44,245 bases of DNA from Dehalococcoidia bacterium (GTDB taxonomy: Bacteria > Chloroflexota > Dehalococcoidia > JAENJB01). Location of the stretch: the NCBI GenBank assembly GCA_016844565.1, contig JAENJB010000012.1, positions 1-44,245 on the forward strand, in the 5' to 3' direction. Shown here in pieces: positions 1 through 8,290 of this stretch; within the stretch, counting starts at the first letter, position 1, and each line of letters starts with the position of its first letter. The notes beneath the pieces are model-generated. The model was not told the origin of the DNA and made no database searches. It worked only from the letters and a program-made list of their open reading frames with translations. The position numbers and the translations under genes were made by a program.

Positions 1-1
1 G

Positions 2-1196
2 GCCTGGCTGGACGATTTGCTCACCGACCCCTGCCGGAGCGGCCACATCGCCCCTCTCCCCGTGGAGTCCACTCACCCCCTCTATATCCTCTACACATCG
101 GGCACCACCGGGAAGCCCAAGGGTATCGTCCACGGGACAGGTGGCTATCTGGTCTACAACTACTCCGCCTACCGCTGGGTCTTCGACCTGAAGGACGAGT
201 CGGTGTACTGGTGCACTGCCGATGTGGGCTGGGTCACCGGCCATAGCGCTATCGTCTATGGTCCGCTGGCGCACGGCGCTACCATCGTACTCTACGAAGG
301 CGTCCCGGACTATCCCGGCCCAGACCGGTGGTGGGATATCGTGGAGAAGTACGGCGTCACCGTTTTCTATACCTCCCCGACCGCCGTCAGGATGCTGATG
401 AAATACGGAGATGACTGGCCGCGAAAGCACGACCTGAGCAGCCTCGACCTTCTTGGCAGCGTTGGCGAACCCATCAATCCCGAGGCCTGGCGCTGGTACT
501 ACGAGCATATCGGACAGGGAAGATGTCCCATAGTGGATACCTGGTGGCAGACAGAGACGGGAGGCATCATGATCTCTCCTACGCCGGGCATTGAGCGGCT
601 ACCCCTCAAGCCCGGCTCCGCCACTTTCCCGTTGCCGGGCATAGAAGCGGTGGTGGTGAACGAGCAAGGCCAACCAACCGCGGCCGGAGAGAGGGGACTA
701 CTCGCCATAAAGAGACCCTGGCCGGGGATGCTGCTGGGCATCCACGGCGCCCCTGAGCGCTACAAGGAGGCCTACTGGTCGCGGTTCCCGGGGCTTTACT
801 ATAGCGGCGACTACGCCATTAAGGACAACGACGGCTACTTCTGGATCCTGGGGCGGGCAGATGAGGTGCTCAAGATTGCCGGACACCGTCTCGGCACCGG
901 GCAAGGAAGACCCGGTAAAGGGAGAGGTCATCATCCTCTTTGCCATCCTCAAAGATGGAGTCACGGCCTCAGAAGAACTCAAGAAGGATCTGGCCAACCA
1001 TATGAGGCTAAAGATAGGCCCCATAGCTACACCGGAAGCCGTCTACTTCGTGGCCAAGCTGCCCAAGACCAGGAGCGGCAAGATCATGCGCCGAGTGCTC
1101 AAGGCGGTGGCCACCAACACTCGCCTGGGCGACTTGAGCACCCTGGAGGACGAGTCGGCAGTGGCGGAGATAATCAAGAGCGTCCAGTCAACCTGA
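2..1196 (+). CDS. acs: acetyl-CoA synthetase, 5'-truncated by the window, internally deleted and frameshifted
   Basis: AMP-forming ligase that makes acetyl-CoA from acetate, ATP and CoA. The reading frame is already open at base 2 (A-W-L-D-D-L-L), so the N-terminal part lies outside the window. Visible adenylation-family motifs are the phosphate loop YTSGTTGKPKG (about 91-125), the substrate motif DTWWQTETGG (about 537-566), YYSGDY (about 797-815) and GRADEVLKIAGHRLGT (about 853-899). Directly after HRLGT the frame changes: the continuation GKEDPVKGEVIILF is read one frame over, to the TGA at 1194-1196, and carries the catalytic-lysine motif KTRSGKIMRR. Family members have roughly 18-20 further residues (EIE..AHPAVAEAAV) between these blocks, so about 55 bases, not a multiple of three, are missing near 899-902. 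Family assignment is firm. Whether this is a real pseudogene or an assembly collapse cannot be told from sequence alone. Confidence 0.85.
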
Positions 1197-1208
1197 ACAA
1201 AGTTCAGG
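1192..1208 (+). other. small perfect hairpin over the acs stop codon
   Basis: CCTGAAC (1192-1198), loop AAA, GTTCAGG (1202-1208): a 7-bp perfect stem containing the TGA stop. No T-tract follows, so it is a weak terminator candidate or an mRNA 3'-end stabiliser. Confidence 0.35.
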
Positions 1209-1267
1209 AAGTGCATCCCTGTCTTGCGATGCCGCCTATTGGCCTGCTCCTATCATTGCCACGGAAA

Positions 1268-1363
1268 TGTCATCCTGAGGCCATCGCGTAGCGAGGCCGA
1301 AGGATCCGCCCCCCGCGACACCGCGGCGGATTCTTCGTTCCGCTTCGCGAACTTAGAATGACA
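1268..1363. repeat. palindromic intergenic repeat, TGTCAT...ATGACA ends
   Basis: Terminal inverted repeats TGTCAT (1268-1273) and ATGACA (1358-1363) enclose an imperfect palindrome with GAAGGATCC and GGATTCTTCG half-sites. It has no coding capacity. It lies 28 bases upstream of etfB, so it probably sits in or next to that operon's 5' untranslated region. A partial relative begins at 40995 (TGTCATTCTGAACGAAG). Confidence 0.6.
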
Positions 1364-1391
1364 GGAAACGGCGACCACTGAGAAGGGCCAA

Positions 1392-2243
1392 ATGCACATC
1401 ATTTGCTGCGTCAAGCAGGTACCGGATACGACCCAGGTGAAGATCGACCCGGCGACGAACACCTTGGTCCGCACCGGCGTGGAATCTATCTGCAATCCAT
1501 ACGACCTGGTGGCTGCCGAGGCTGCGGTGCAACTCGTTGAGAAGTATGGCGGCAAAGTAACGGTCATCTCCATGGGACCGCCCCAGGCTGAGTCCGTCCT
1601 GAGGGAATGCCTGGCGCTGGGCGCCCACGAAGCCATCCTTCTCTCCGACAGGGCCTTTGGTGGCGCCGATACCCTGGCCACCAGCTACACCCTCTCTCAG
1701 GCCATATCAAGAATCGCCGCCAAAGACCCGGTCCACCTTGTTATCTGCGGCAAACAGGCTGTGGATGGCGATACCGGCCAGACCGGTCCCGGCATTGCCA
1801 CCCGACTCGGGTTCAATCAATTCACCTATGTCTCCGAGATTATGGGCGTTGACCCGGAGAGAAACACCATTACGGTCAAGCGAGAAATTGAGGGAGGCGC
1901 GGAGGTGATTGAAGGCAAGCTTCCCGCGCTGCTCACCGCCGAGCTGGAGCTAAGCACTATCAGGTATGCCTCCCTGCCCGAACTGGTACGGTCGTTGAGA
2001 CAGACGGTAAGGGTATGGGGAGCAAAGGAATTGGGTGGCCTGCCGGAACGGCTGGGACTGAAAGGCTCACCAACATCGGTTAAGGAAATCTTCGCACCAC
2101 CGGTGCGAGGAGGAGGGCTGGTTTTTGACAGCGGGCAAAATAGCGAACGGGTTGTCAAAGACTTCCTCGATACCTTCTTCGAAAAGGAAAAACGGCTGCT
2201 GGACGGACTGCTAACAAAGGATGGCCATGCCCAAGAACATTAA
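1392..2243 (+). CDS. etfB: electron transfer flavoprotein beta subunit
   Basis: Beta subunit of a heterodimeric flavoprotein that passes electrons between acyl-CoA dehydrogenases or NADH and a membrane acceptor. 283 residues, slightly longer than the usual ~260. It starts CVKQVPDTTQVK, the family N-terminus, and has the nucleotide-binding stretch GKQAVDGDTGQTGPG around residues 121-135. A purine-rich stretch at 1381-1387 precedes ATG 1392. It is the first gene of a tight run etfB-etfA-fixC-fixX, and its end overlaps the start of etfA. In FixABCX-type complexes this subunit (FixA) carries the bifurcating flavin. The sequence supports membership of that group by context, but I cannot show bifurcation from the sequence. 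Confidence 0.93.
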   Translation: MHIICCVKQVPDTTQVKIDPATNTLVRTGVESICNPYDLVAAEAAVQLVEKYGGKVTVISMGPPQAESVLRECLALGAHEAILLSDRAFGGADTLATSYTLSQAISRIAAKDPVHLVICGKQAVDGDTGQTGPGIATRLGFNQFTYVSEIMGVDPERNTITVKREIEGGAEVIEGKLPALLTAELELSTIRYASLPELVRSLRQTVRVWGAKELGGLPERLGLKGSPTSVKEIFAPPVRGGGLVFDSGQNSERVVKDFLDTFFEKEKRLLDGLLTKDGHAQEH

Positions 2244-3486
2244 GGGCAGAGAAATCGCCGAAATCATTCCCGACAAGTGCATTGCCTGCCAGCTTTGCAT
2301 CGGGGAATGCCCCATCAATGCCATAGATATGCAAGGTGGGGCAGTCCGCATCGACCCCGAGGCCTGCGCCGGCTGCGGCAGATGTCTCGATGTCTGCCCG
2401 GCAAACGCCATCCTTTTCGAGAAACCGGTCAGGAAAAAGATGACCGGGATCGGTCAGAAACCGCACCCCCTTGAAGGCTATCGCGGCATCGCGGTATTCA
2501 TTGAAGCCCACGATGGCACAGGGGCTGAGGTCTCCTGGGAGCTGGTGGGGAAAGCCCGCGAGCTTGCCGAAAAGCTGGAGACTCAGGTGCTCGGGTTTCT
2601 CCCGGGAACAGACGTAGAGCCAGTGGCCAGGGAAGCTATCGCCTATGGCTGCGACACCGTCTACATGGTTGACAACCCGCTGCTTCAGAAATACTTATCA
2701 AGAATGTACGGCAGAGCTCTCGCTCACATGTGCAACCAAGTCAAGCCAGAGATACTCCTCGTAGGAGCAACCTCTCTGGGCAGAGACCTGGCAAGTGTCG
2801 TGGCCACCCAACTGGAAACGGGCTTGACCGCCGACTGTACCGGCCTGGATATAAACCCACAGGAGCGTTTGCTCCTCATGACCCGCCCCACCTTTGGGGG
2901 CAACATCATGGCGACCATCCTCTGTAGAAATCACCGACCACAGATGAGCACTGTCAGACCAAAAGTGATGAAGCTCCCGAAGAAAGATACCGGTCGCCGC
3001 GGAGAGATTCGAACCTTCGACCTTGAAACCTCACAGGAAGTAGTGCAGGTGCCGCGAATTATTGATTTCATTCCTAGAGCAGCTGAAGTGGGCGGTGTAG
3101 ATATTACCAGGGCCGAGGTCCTGGTAGTCATTGGCAAAGGCGCTTGCGATCCCAGACATCTGCCAATGTTCGAGGAGCTTGCCATGCTCATGGGAGGGAC
3201 CGTCGCCTGCTCGCGGCCGGTCGTCCAGTCAGGACTTCTCCCGCATATCCGCCAGGTGGGGCAGACTGGCAAGACGGTGGCCCCCAAGGTCTATATCGGA
3301 GTAGCAGTGTCAGGAGCAGTGCAGCACCTGGTCGGCATGCAGGGTGCGGAGAAAATAGTCGCCATCAATATTGCTCGCCAAGCCCCTCTGGTCCAGATTG
3401 CCGACTATGCCCTTATCGGAGACTACCGGGAGATAATCCCCAAGCTGATAAAGGGCATTGAGTCCAGAATCAAGGTGATAAGGTAA
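2227..3486 (+). CDS. etfA: electron transfer flavoprotein alpha subunit with N-terminal 2[4Fe-4S] ferredoxin domain
   Basis: Fusion of a bacterial ferredoxin (residues about 15-65) to EtfA/FixB. Two complete cluster motifs are visible: CIACQLCIGECP and CAGCGRCLDVCP. The C-terminal FAD domain has the signature RQVGQTGKTVAPKVYIGV followed by SGAVQH. An in-frame ATG at 2221 exists, but AAAGGA at 2216-2221 has proper spacing only to ATG 2227, so I choose 2227 (MPKNIKGREI). The gene overlaps etfB by 17 bases. Ferredoxin-fused EtfA is known from some electron-bifurcating ETFs, for example clostridial lactate dehydrogenase and caffeyl-CoA reductase ETFs. Here it is followed by fixC and fixX, which otherwise supply the quinone branch and a ferredoxin, so the assembled complex would hold extra clusters. 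Confidence 0.93.
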   Translation: MPKNIKGREIAEIIPDKCIACQLCIGECPINAIDMQGGAVRIDPEACAGCGRCLDVCPANAILFEKPVRKKMTGIGQKPHPLEGYRGIAVFIEAHDGTGAEVSWELVGKARELAEKLETQVLGFLPGTDVEPVAREAIAYGCDTVYMVDNPLLQKYLSRMYGRALAHMCNQVKPEILLVGATSLGRDLASVVATQLETGLTADCTGLDINPQERLLLMTRPTFGGNIMATILCRNHRPQMSTVRPKVMKLPKKDTGRRGEIRTFDLETSQEVVQVPRIIDFIPRAAEVGGVDITRAEVLVVIGKGACDPRHLPMFEELAMLMGGTVACSRPVVQSGLLPHIRQVGQTGKTVAPKVYIGVAVSGAVQHLVGMQGAEKIVAINIARQAPLVQIADYALIGDYREIIPKLIKGIESRIKVIR

Positions 3487-3493
3487 GCAAAGG

Positions 3494-4801
3494 ATGAAAG
3501 AAACCTTTGATGTCGCCATAGTGGGAGCAGGGCCCGCTGGCATCTCTGCTGCCTGTATCCTGGCCGATGCGGGAATAAGGACCATAGTTTTCGAGCGAGG
3601 GGAATACCCTGGAGCGAAAAATCTGTCCGGTGGAGTCCTTTACGGACACAACCTGGCCCAGATACTTCCCGACTATGTCGAACGCCATTGTCCGGTTGAG
3701 AGAAATATCGTAGAGTCCCGGGTCTGGTATCTATCCAGAGAAAGCGGCTATAATCTTGGCTATCGGGATAGCGTCTTCGCTGCTGACCGTAAATACAATG
3801 CCTTCACTGTGGGCAGAGCCAAATTCGACCGCTGGTATGCGGAGCAGGCCCGTATGAAGGGCGCTCTAGTAGTTCCATCAACAGTGGTAGTTGACCTTAT
3901 CAGAAATGGTCATGGTGCTGTAGCTGGGGTTGTCACCGGAAGAACGGATGGAGAGGTCCAGGCCAAGATCACCCTTCTCGCCGATGGTGTAAATTCTCCC
4001 TTAGCAACCCGGGCTGGATTCCGCAGGGAGCTTGCGCCAGAGGAGGTAGCCCTGGCCGTCAAAGAGGTCATCGAACTCCCTGGGGAGGTCATCTCACAGC
4101 GCTTCTGCGTATCCGGAACAGAGGGAGTGACCGCTGAAATATTGGGCGAAATCGCCGGTGGCATGGATGCCGTGGGATTCCTGTACACCAACCAGAGCTC
4201 ACTGTCCCTGGGCCTGGGGGCCAACCTGGCCGACTTCGCCGCCTTTAAGCTCAAACCATACGAGCTGATAGAAGCCTTCAAGCAGCACCCCATGATAGCC
4301 CCTCTCATCTCCGGGGGCAAGACTCTGGAATACACCGCCCACTGGCTGGCTGAGGGAGGCTATGATACCATTCCCCACCTGTACGGCGATGGCTATCTCA
4401 TAGCCGGAGACTCGGCTATGCTCTTCAACGCTCTGCACCGTGAGGGGAACAACCTGGCCATGGCATCGGGAAAGATGGCGGCCGAGGCTATCATCGAGGC
4501 GGTGCACCGCGGCAATTTCTCCAGGAAGGGTCTGTCCGGCTACGGCGAGAGGCTGGCCGGCTCCTTTATCCTCAAGGACATGAAGAAATACCGCAAGTTC
4601 GGCAGATTCCTCTACCAGCACAAAGAGATCTTCGACCGGCTCCCCGCTCTTTCCTCGTTCGCTGCGAGGGAGATGCTAACCGTCAACGGAGTCGCCAAGA
4701 ATCAAAAACAGAGGCTGATAGGCCGGGAGTTCCGCCGGCAAGGGATGTCTCTCTTCAGGCTCCTTCGCCTGCTGTGGCAGGCATGGAGGGCAGTGAAATG
4801 A
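3494..4801 (+). CDS. fixC: FixC-type ETF:quinone oxidoreductase flavoprotein
   Basis: FAD-dependent oxidoreductase of the geranylgeranyl-reductase/ETF-QO family, expected to transfer ETF electrons to menaquinone at the membrane. 435 residues, the normal length for FixC. The N-terminus has the dinucleotide-binding fold VAIVGAGPAGISAACILADAG with the acidic residue of FERGEYPG closing the Rossmann motif, and a second FAD motif LIAGDSAMLFNALHREG (about residues 302-318). It begins 7 bases after etfA, and its stop overlaps the start of fixX (ATGA). The partner iron-sulfur protein is the next gene, as in fixABCX operons. Confidence 0.93.
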   Translation: MKETFDVAIVGAGPAGISAACILADAGIRTIVFERGEYPGAKNLSGGVLYGHNLAQILPDYVERHCPVERNIVESRVWYLSRESGYNLGYRDSVFAADRKYNAFTVGRAKFDRWYAEQARMKGALVVPSTVVVDLIRNGHGAVAGVVTGRTDGEVQAKITLLADGVNSPLATRAGFRRELAPEEVALAVKEVIELPGEVISQRFCVSGTEGVTAEILGEIAGGMDAVGFLYTNQSSLSLGLGANLADFAAFKLKPYELIEAFKQHPMIAPLISGGKTLEYTAHWLAEGGYDTIPHLYGDGYLIAGDSAMLFNALHREGNNLAMASGKMAAEAIIEAVHRGNFSRKGLSGYGERLAGSFILKDMKKYRKFGRFLYQHKEIFDRLPALSSFAAREMLTVNGVAKNQKQRLIGREFRRQGMSLFRLLRLLWQAWRAVK

Positions 4802-5082
4802 GCATGCCGTTGGAGGGCAAACTGTTCCTTGACCGCTTCAAGGTGGATGAGGAAAGCCACCTGCGGATAGTTGACGGCGAGAAGTGTTTCAAAGAGTGCG
4901 AAGGACAGCCTTGCCTTCATCTCTGTCCGGCCAACGTTTACCGGCTTGAAGAGGGAGACAGAATCAGTGTCAACTACGAAGGCTGTTTGGAATGTGGCTC
5001 CTGCCGGATTGCCTGCCGCCACCTCAACATAGAATGGCGTTTCCCCCGGGGCGGCTACGGCATCAGCCACAAGTTCGGCTAA
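4798..5082 (+). CDS. fixX: FixX ferredoxin-like protein
   Basis: Small iron-sulfur partner of FixC. ATG 4798 overlaps the fixC stop as ATGA and has GGAGGG (4785-4790) seven bases upstream. In-frame upstream starts at 4774 and 4783 lie inside fixC and are less likely. The protein is 94 residues, matching FixX. Cysteine motifs are C-F-K-E-C-E-G-Q-P-C-L-H-L-C-P and CLECGSCRIAC. The ending EWRFPRGGYGISHKFG is characteristic of FixX. Confidence 0.93.
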   Translation: MSMPLEGKLFLDRFKVDEESHLRIVDGEKCFKECEGQPCLHLCPANVYRLEEGDRISVNYEGCLECGSCRIACRHLNIEWRFPRGGYGISHKFG

Positions 5083-5103
5083 GTAGCATGGAGGGAGGAA
5101 CCC

Positions 5104-5349
5104 ATGACAGGGGAAATACGGGAGATAGCAATAGACAAGATTCATCCCACCCTCAGACTGGTGTATGACGAGGACGTCATCCTTCGCCTATGCGAGGATA
5201 TTGAGTTCCGGGGGCTTCAAGAGCCTATTGTAGTGGAGCTCGTCGAATACTGGTTTCAGATAGTGGACGGCGAGAAACGCTGGCGCGCCTGTAAGAAAAT
5301 GGGATGGAGGAAGGTCAAGGCACTGATTCTGGAGGTCTCCGTAGTGTGA
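5104..5349 (+). CDS. single-domain ParB/sulfiredoxin-like protein
   Basis: 81 residues forming only the ParB N-terminal nucleotide-binding fold: IDKIHPTLRLVYDEDVILRLCEDIEFRGLQEPIVV, then the box-II-like VDGEKRWRACKKMGW. There is no helix-turn-helix or dimerisation domain, so it cannot be a normal chromosome-partitioning ParB. GGAGGGAGGAA lies just upstream of ATG 5104. It follows fixX by 21 bases and may be co-transcribed with it. Function unknown. Stand-alone ParB-fold proteins include CTP-binding switches, nucleases and sulfiredoxins, and the residues do not let me choose. Confidence 0.75.
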   Translation: MTGEIREIAIDKIHPTLRLVYDEDVILRLCEDIEFRGLQEPIVVELVEYWFQIVDGEKRWRACKKMGWRKVKALILEVSVV

Positions 5350-5431
5350 CCCCCGAGTCGCTACAATGGCGTTGAACACGGGTTCAAGAAATGGATGAGG
5401 GTGAGTTGCGACGCAAGACAGGAGGGAGACG

Positions 5432-6499
5432 ATGGTAGGACCAGAAGTTTACCCGAAGTTCAAGGCCGCCGCCGTTCAGGCCGGGCAGGTCTTGCACGAA
5501 CCGCCCTATTGCTTCGATGTCAAGGCCACCCTGGAGAAAGCCATCAGCTACATCGACCAGGCCGGGAAGAATGGAGCCAGGCTCATCGTGTTCCCGGAAT
5601 GCTGGCTCCCCAGCTACCCGCACCGGCCCCTGTATATCTTTGAGCGCAACCTGGGCATCATCTGGGCCGAGCTGCTCAAACACTCCATCGAAGTCCCCGG
5701 GGCGGAGACGGAAGAGCTCGGTAAGGCTGCCCGGAGAGCCAACGCCTATGTTGTGATGGGGATAAACGAGAGGGACAGGAAATACCAGGGACGGATGTAC
5801 AATTCATTGCTCTACATTGGTCCTCGCGGCGAGGTCATGGGAGTGCACCGCAAGATCAGCAACACCATATATGAACGCTTGTTCCACACCCCCGGCGACG
5901 GCGGCACCAACCTGAAAGCCATCTTCCCTACCGAGGTCGGGATAATAGGTGGCTCTATCTGCGGCGAGCACTGCCAGCACCTTCTGCTTTACAACTGGAT
6001 CATGCAAGGGTTACAGGTACATTGCTCTGCCTGGCCGGGGCATTCGGCATCCACTCTGAAGACTATAATGGATGTGCAGACGCGGGCCCTCTGCACCTCC
6101 GGGGGCGTCTTCGCCGTGCTGTCTGCCGCATACCTCCCACCCCAGGACCGTCCCAAGGTCTTTCTAAAATCAGAATCTCCCCACGATCAATGGTGCGGCG
6201 GCAGCGGCATCATCGACCCATACGGCAACTACATTGCCGGCCCGGTCTACGACCAGGAGACCATAGTCTACGGCGACATTGACCTCTCCGAGGTCATGGT
6301 GAAGAAGCACTCGGTGAGTCCGACCGGAATATACAGTCGCTGGGACATCCTCTCCCTGGCTGTCCGGCAACATGAGTACGAGCCGCTGATACCTTTGGAG
6401 GACAACGACATGTCCGAGCGGGCGGCCACTTCGGAGAGACTGAAAGCCCTGGAAGAGCATGTCAAGGAACTAGAGCGAAGGCTGGCTTCTACTCAATAG
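5432..6499 (+). CDS. nitrilase-superfamily carbon-nitrogen hydrolase
   Basis: 355-residue enzyme of the nitrilase branch. The catalytic triad can be placed as Glu56 (VFPECW), Lys141 (GVHRKIS) and Cys177 (SICGEH). Typical aliphatic nitrilases have CWEN or CWEH around the nucleophile; here the second position is Gly. The substrate is likely a nitrile or amide but cannot be named. The last ~30 residues (SERAATSERLKALEEHVKEL) are a predicted coiled coil that could support the spiral oligomers known in nitrilases. GGAGGGAGAC precedes ATG 5432. The gene converges with rubrerythrin, leaving two bases between the stops. Confidence 0.85.
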   Translation: MVGPEVYPKFKAAAVQAGQVLHEPPYCFDVKATLEKAISYIDQAGKNGARLIVFPECWLPSYPHRPLYIFERNLGIIWAELLKHSIEVPGAETEELGKAARRANAYVVMGINERDRKYQGRMYNSLLYIGPRGEVMGVHRKISNTIYERLFHTPGDGGTNLKAIFPTEVGIIGGSICGEHCQHLLLYNWIMQGLQVHCSAWPGHSASTLKTIMDVQTRALCTSGGVFAVLSAAYLPPQDRPKVFLKSESPHDQWCGGSGIIDPYGNYIAGPVYDQETIVYGDIDLSEVMVKKHSVSPTGIYSRWDILSLAVRQHEYEPLIPLEDNDMSERAATSERLKALEEHVKELERRLASTQ

Positions 6500-6501
6500 A
6501 C

Positions 6502-7005
6502 CTATTCAATTAGTTTGAACATCGATTTCGGCATGCCGCAGACGGGACACTTCTCTGGTGCTTGCCCTTCCACCGTGTTACCGCAGTACTGGCAGACGTA
6601 GAAAGGCTTCAACTCCGTAGCCTGGCCCTTTTCAAGCATGTCCAGGGCATCGATGTACAGACCGTGGTGCAGCCGCTCAATCTTGTTAGCGAAGTCGAAA
6701 CTACCCTTCGCCTTGCTGTTACTCTCCACCTCGGCCTGTTTTATGAAGGCTGGATACATCTCAGTGAACTCATGGTGCTCGCCACCGATAGCCTCCCGCA
6801 AATTGTCTTTCGTGGATCCCACGCCCTGCATGACTTTGAGGTGGTTGCGGGCATGCACCGTCTCAGCCTCCGCTACGGCACGGAACAAACGCGCGACCCG
6901 CTTGTGCCCTTCCCCATCGGCTTTCTCAGCAAAGAACAGGTACTTGCGGTTTGCCTGGCTTTCTCCGGCAAAAGCGGCCCCCAGGTCTTCTTTTGTCGTG
7001 CTCAC
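6502..7005 (-). CDS. rubrerythrin
   Basis: 167-residue non-heme iron peroxidase that reduces hydrogen peroxide in anaerobes using rubredoxin or NADH-linked donors. The N-terminal ferritin-like four-helix domain has the diiron ligands (AGESQANRKY, AEAETVHARNH, GGEHHEF). The C-terminal rubredoxin knuckles are YVCQYCG and EKCPVCG (Cys138, 141, 153, 156). The start is GTG with AGGAGG about six bases upstream. Its likely partner rubredoxin is encoded at 9721. Confidence 0.94.
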   Translation of the reverse strand: MSTTKEDLGAAFAGESQANRKYLFFAEKADGEGHKRVARLFRAVAEAETVHARNHLKVMQGVGSTKDNLREAIGGEHHEFTEMYPAFIKQAEVESNSKAKGSFDFANKIERLHHGLYIDALDMLEKGQATELKPFYVCQYCGNTVEGQAPEKCPVCGMPKSMFKLIE

Positions 7006-7026
7006 TTTAACCTCCTGATAAAAATA

Positions 7027-7995
7027 CTATTGAAAGAGGATCTTGATTAGTTCATCGAACCCGGCATAGAGTTCCTTCTTCTTCCCCCAGGTATCCTCCA
7101 TCCCTGTATAAACCACTTCACTCCTGACCTCGCCAACCATGCAGCCCTTTCTGCCTTCTAGAAGAGCTTTTACCGCGGCAATCCCCAGCTTGCTCGCCAG
7201 GACGCGGTCTCGCGCTGTGGGAGAACCTCCGCGCTGGATGTGCCCGAGCACACATACCCTGGACTCGAAGTCGACCCTGTCTCTGACCTGCTGGGCTATC
7301 TGGAAACTGACCCCTGGCTTCTCAACCTCAGCTACAACAACGATGGCGCTTCTCCTCCCCTGCTTGAATTTCTCCTGCAGTTTCGAGCACAGATCATCAA
7401 TACTCATCGGCACTTCCGGAATCAGGAGTTCCTGAGCGCCGCCCGCGATGCCGCTCTCAAAGGCAATGAAGCCAGTGTGGTTCCCCATGACCTCCACAAA
7501 GAAGAGGCGCTCATGCGAGAGGGCCGTATCCCTTATACGGTCAATAGCCTCAAGAGCGGTATTCACTGCGGTATCAAAGCCTATGGTGTAATCCGTGCCG
7601 AAAACATCGTTGTCTATGGTCCCCGGCACACCGACCACACTTACTCCGCTCTCCCTGGTCAGTTCGGTGCCGCCGCGGAAGGTACCGTCACCGCCAATAA
7701 GGATCAGGCCCTCGATCTTTTTCTCAGCCAGCGTCCTTATCGCCTTTCTCCGGCCCTCCTTCGTCATGAACCCGGCGCTGCGCGCCGTCTCAAGTATCGT
7801 GCCGCCCAGGTGCACGATATTGGCGACGGAGTCTCCATCCATACTCACCGTGTCTCCGGTGATTAGCCCGTCGTAACCCCGCTTTACGCCCACGATCTCA
7901 ACGGAATTCGCGAGGGCGGTGCGCACTATAGCTCTGATAGCAGCATTCATACCCGGAGCATCTCCACCGCTGGTGAGCACGCCAATTCGCTTCAC
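7027..7995 (-). CDS. pfkA: ATP-dependent 6-phosphofructokinase
   Basis: Phosphorylates fructose 6-phosphate, the committed step of glycolysis. I place the start at GTG 7995 (GTG AAG CGA ATT) because GAGGAGG lies five bases upstream and the product is then 322 residues, the normal PfkA length. The frame stays open for 81 more codons upstream without family similarity. Motifs: LTSGGDAPGMNAAIR, GGDGT (Gly after the Asp indicates ATP rather than pyrophosphate as donor), PGTIDNDVFGTDYTIGFDTA and EVMGNHTG. It is transcribed divergently from the RNase gene, with its own promoter at 8119-8147. Confidence 0.94.
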   Translation of the reverse strand: MKRIGVLTSGGDAPGMNAAIRAIVRTALANSVEIVGVKRGYDGLITGDTVSMDGDSVANIVHLGGTILETARSAGFMTKEGRRKAIRTLAEKKIEGLILIGGDGTFRGGTELTRESGVSVVGVPGTIDNDVFGTDYTIGFDTAVNTALEAIDRIRDTALSHERLFFVEVMGNHTGFIAFESGIAGGAQELLIPEVPMSIDDLCSKLQEKFKQGRRSAIVVVAEVEKPGVSFQIAQQVRDRVDFESRVCVLGHIQRGGSPTARDRVLASKLGIAAVKALLEGRKGCMVGEVRSEVVYTGMEDTWGKKKELYAGFDELIKILFQ

Positions 7996-8118
7996 ATTGA
8001 CCTCCTCGGTGGGTATCCATCGCGGATCCCCGCCGTTTGCACTGAATTCGATGATGCCCACTCCACCACATCCTCCGTCCGCACGGAGCCACCCACGATT
8101 GACTGAACTGGTACCACA

Positions 8119-8147
8119 GTATACCCGATTTGCCGCTTTTGTTGAAT
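8119..8147 (-). promoter_or_regulatory. candidate pfkA promoter
   Basis: On the minus strand TTCAAC (8142-8147), 17 bases, TATACT (8119-8124). Good -10, weak -35. It would start the transcript about 115 bases before the pfkA GTG. Confidence 0.4.
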
Positions 8148-8181
8148 CAGGTTGGCCTGTACATATGCCCGGTGAAGGGTT

Positions 8182-8190
8182 TGGTATAAT
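8182..8190 (+). promoter_or_regulatory. extended -10 promoter for the beta-CASP RNase gene
   Basis: TGGTATAAT: an extended -10 (TGn before TATAAT) on the plus strand, about 100 bases before ATG 8291. No good -35 at the standard distance. Confidence 0.45.
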
Positions 8191-8290
8191 GTCGTGCAAG
8201 TCAGGGGTGGGCACCCTGCCTGGTCTAGCCATCAGCAATAGCGGAACCGGTTAAGATTGCGGACAACAGGCAGGCCACGAAAGGAATGGA

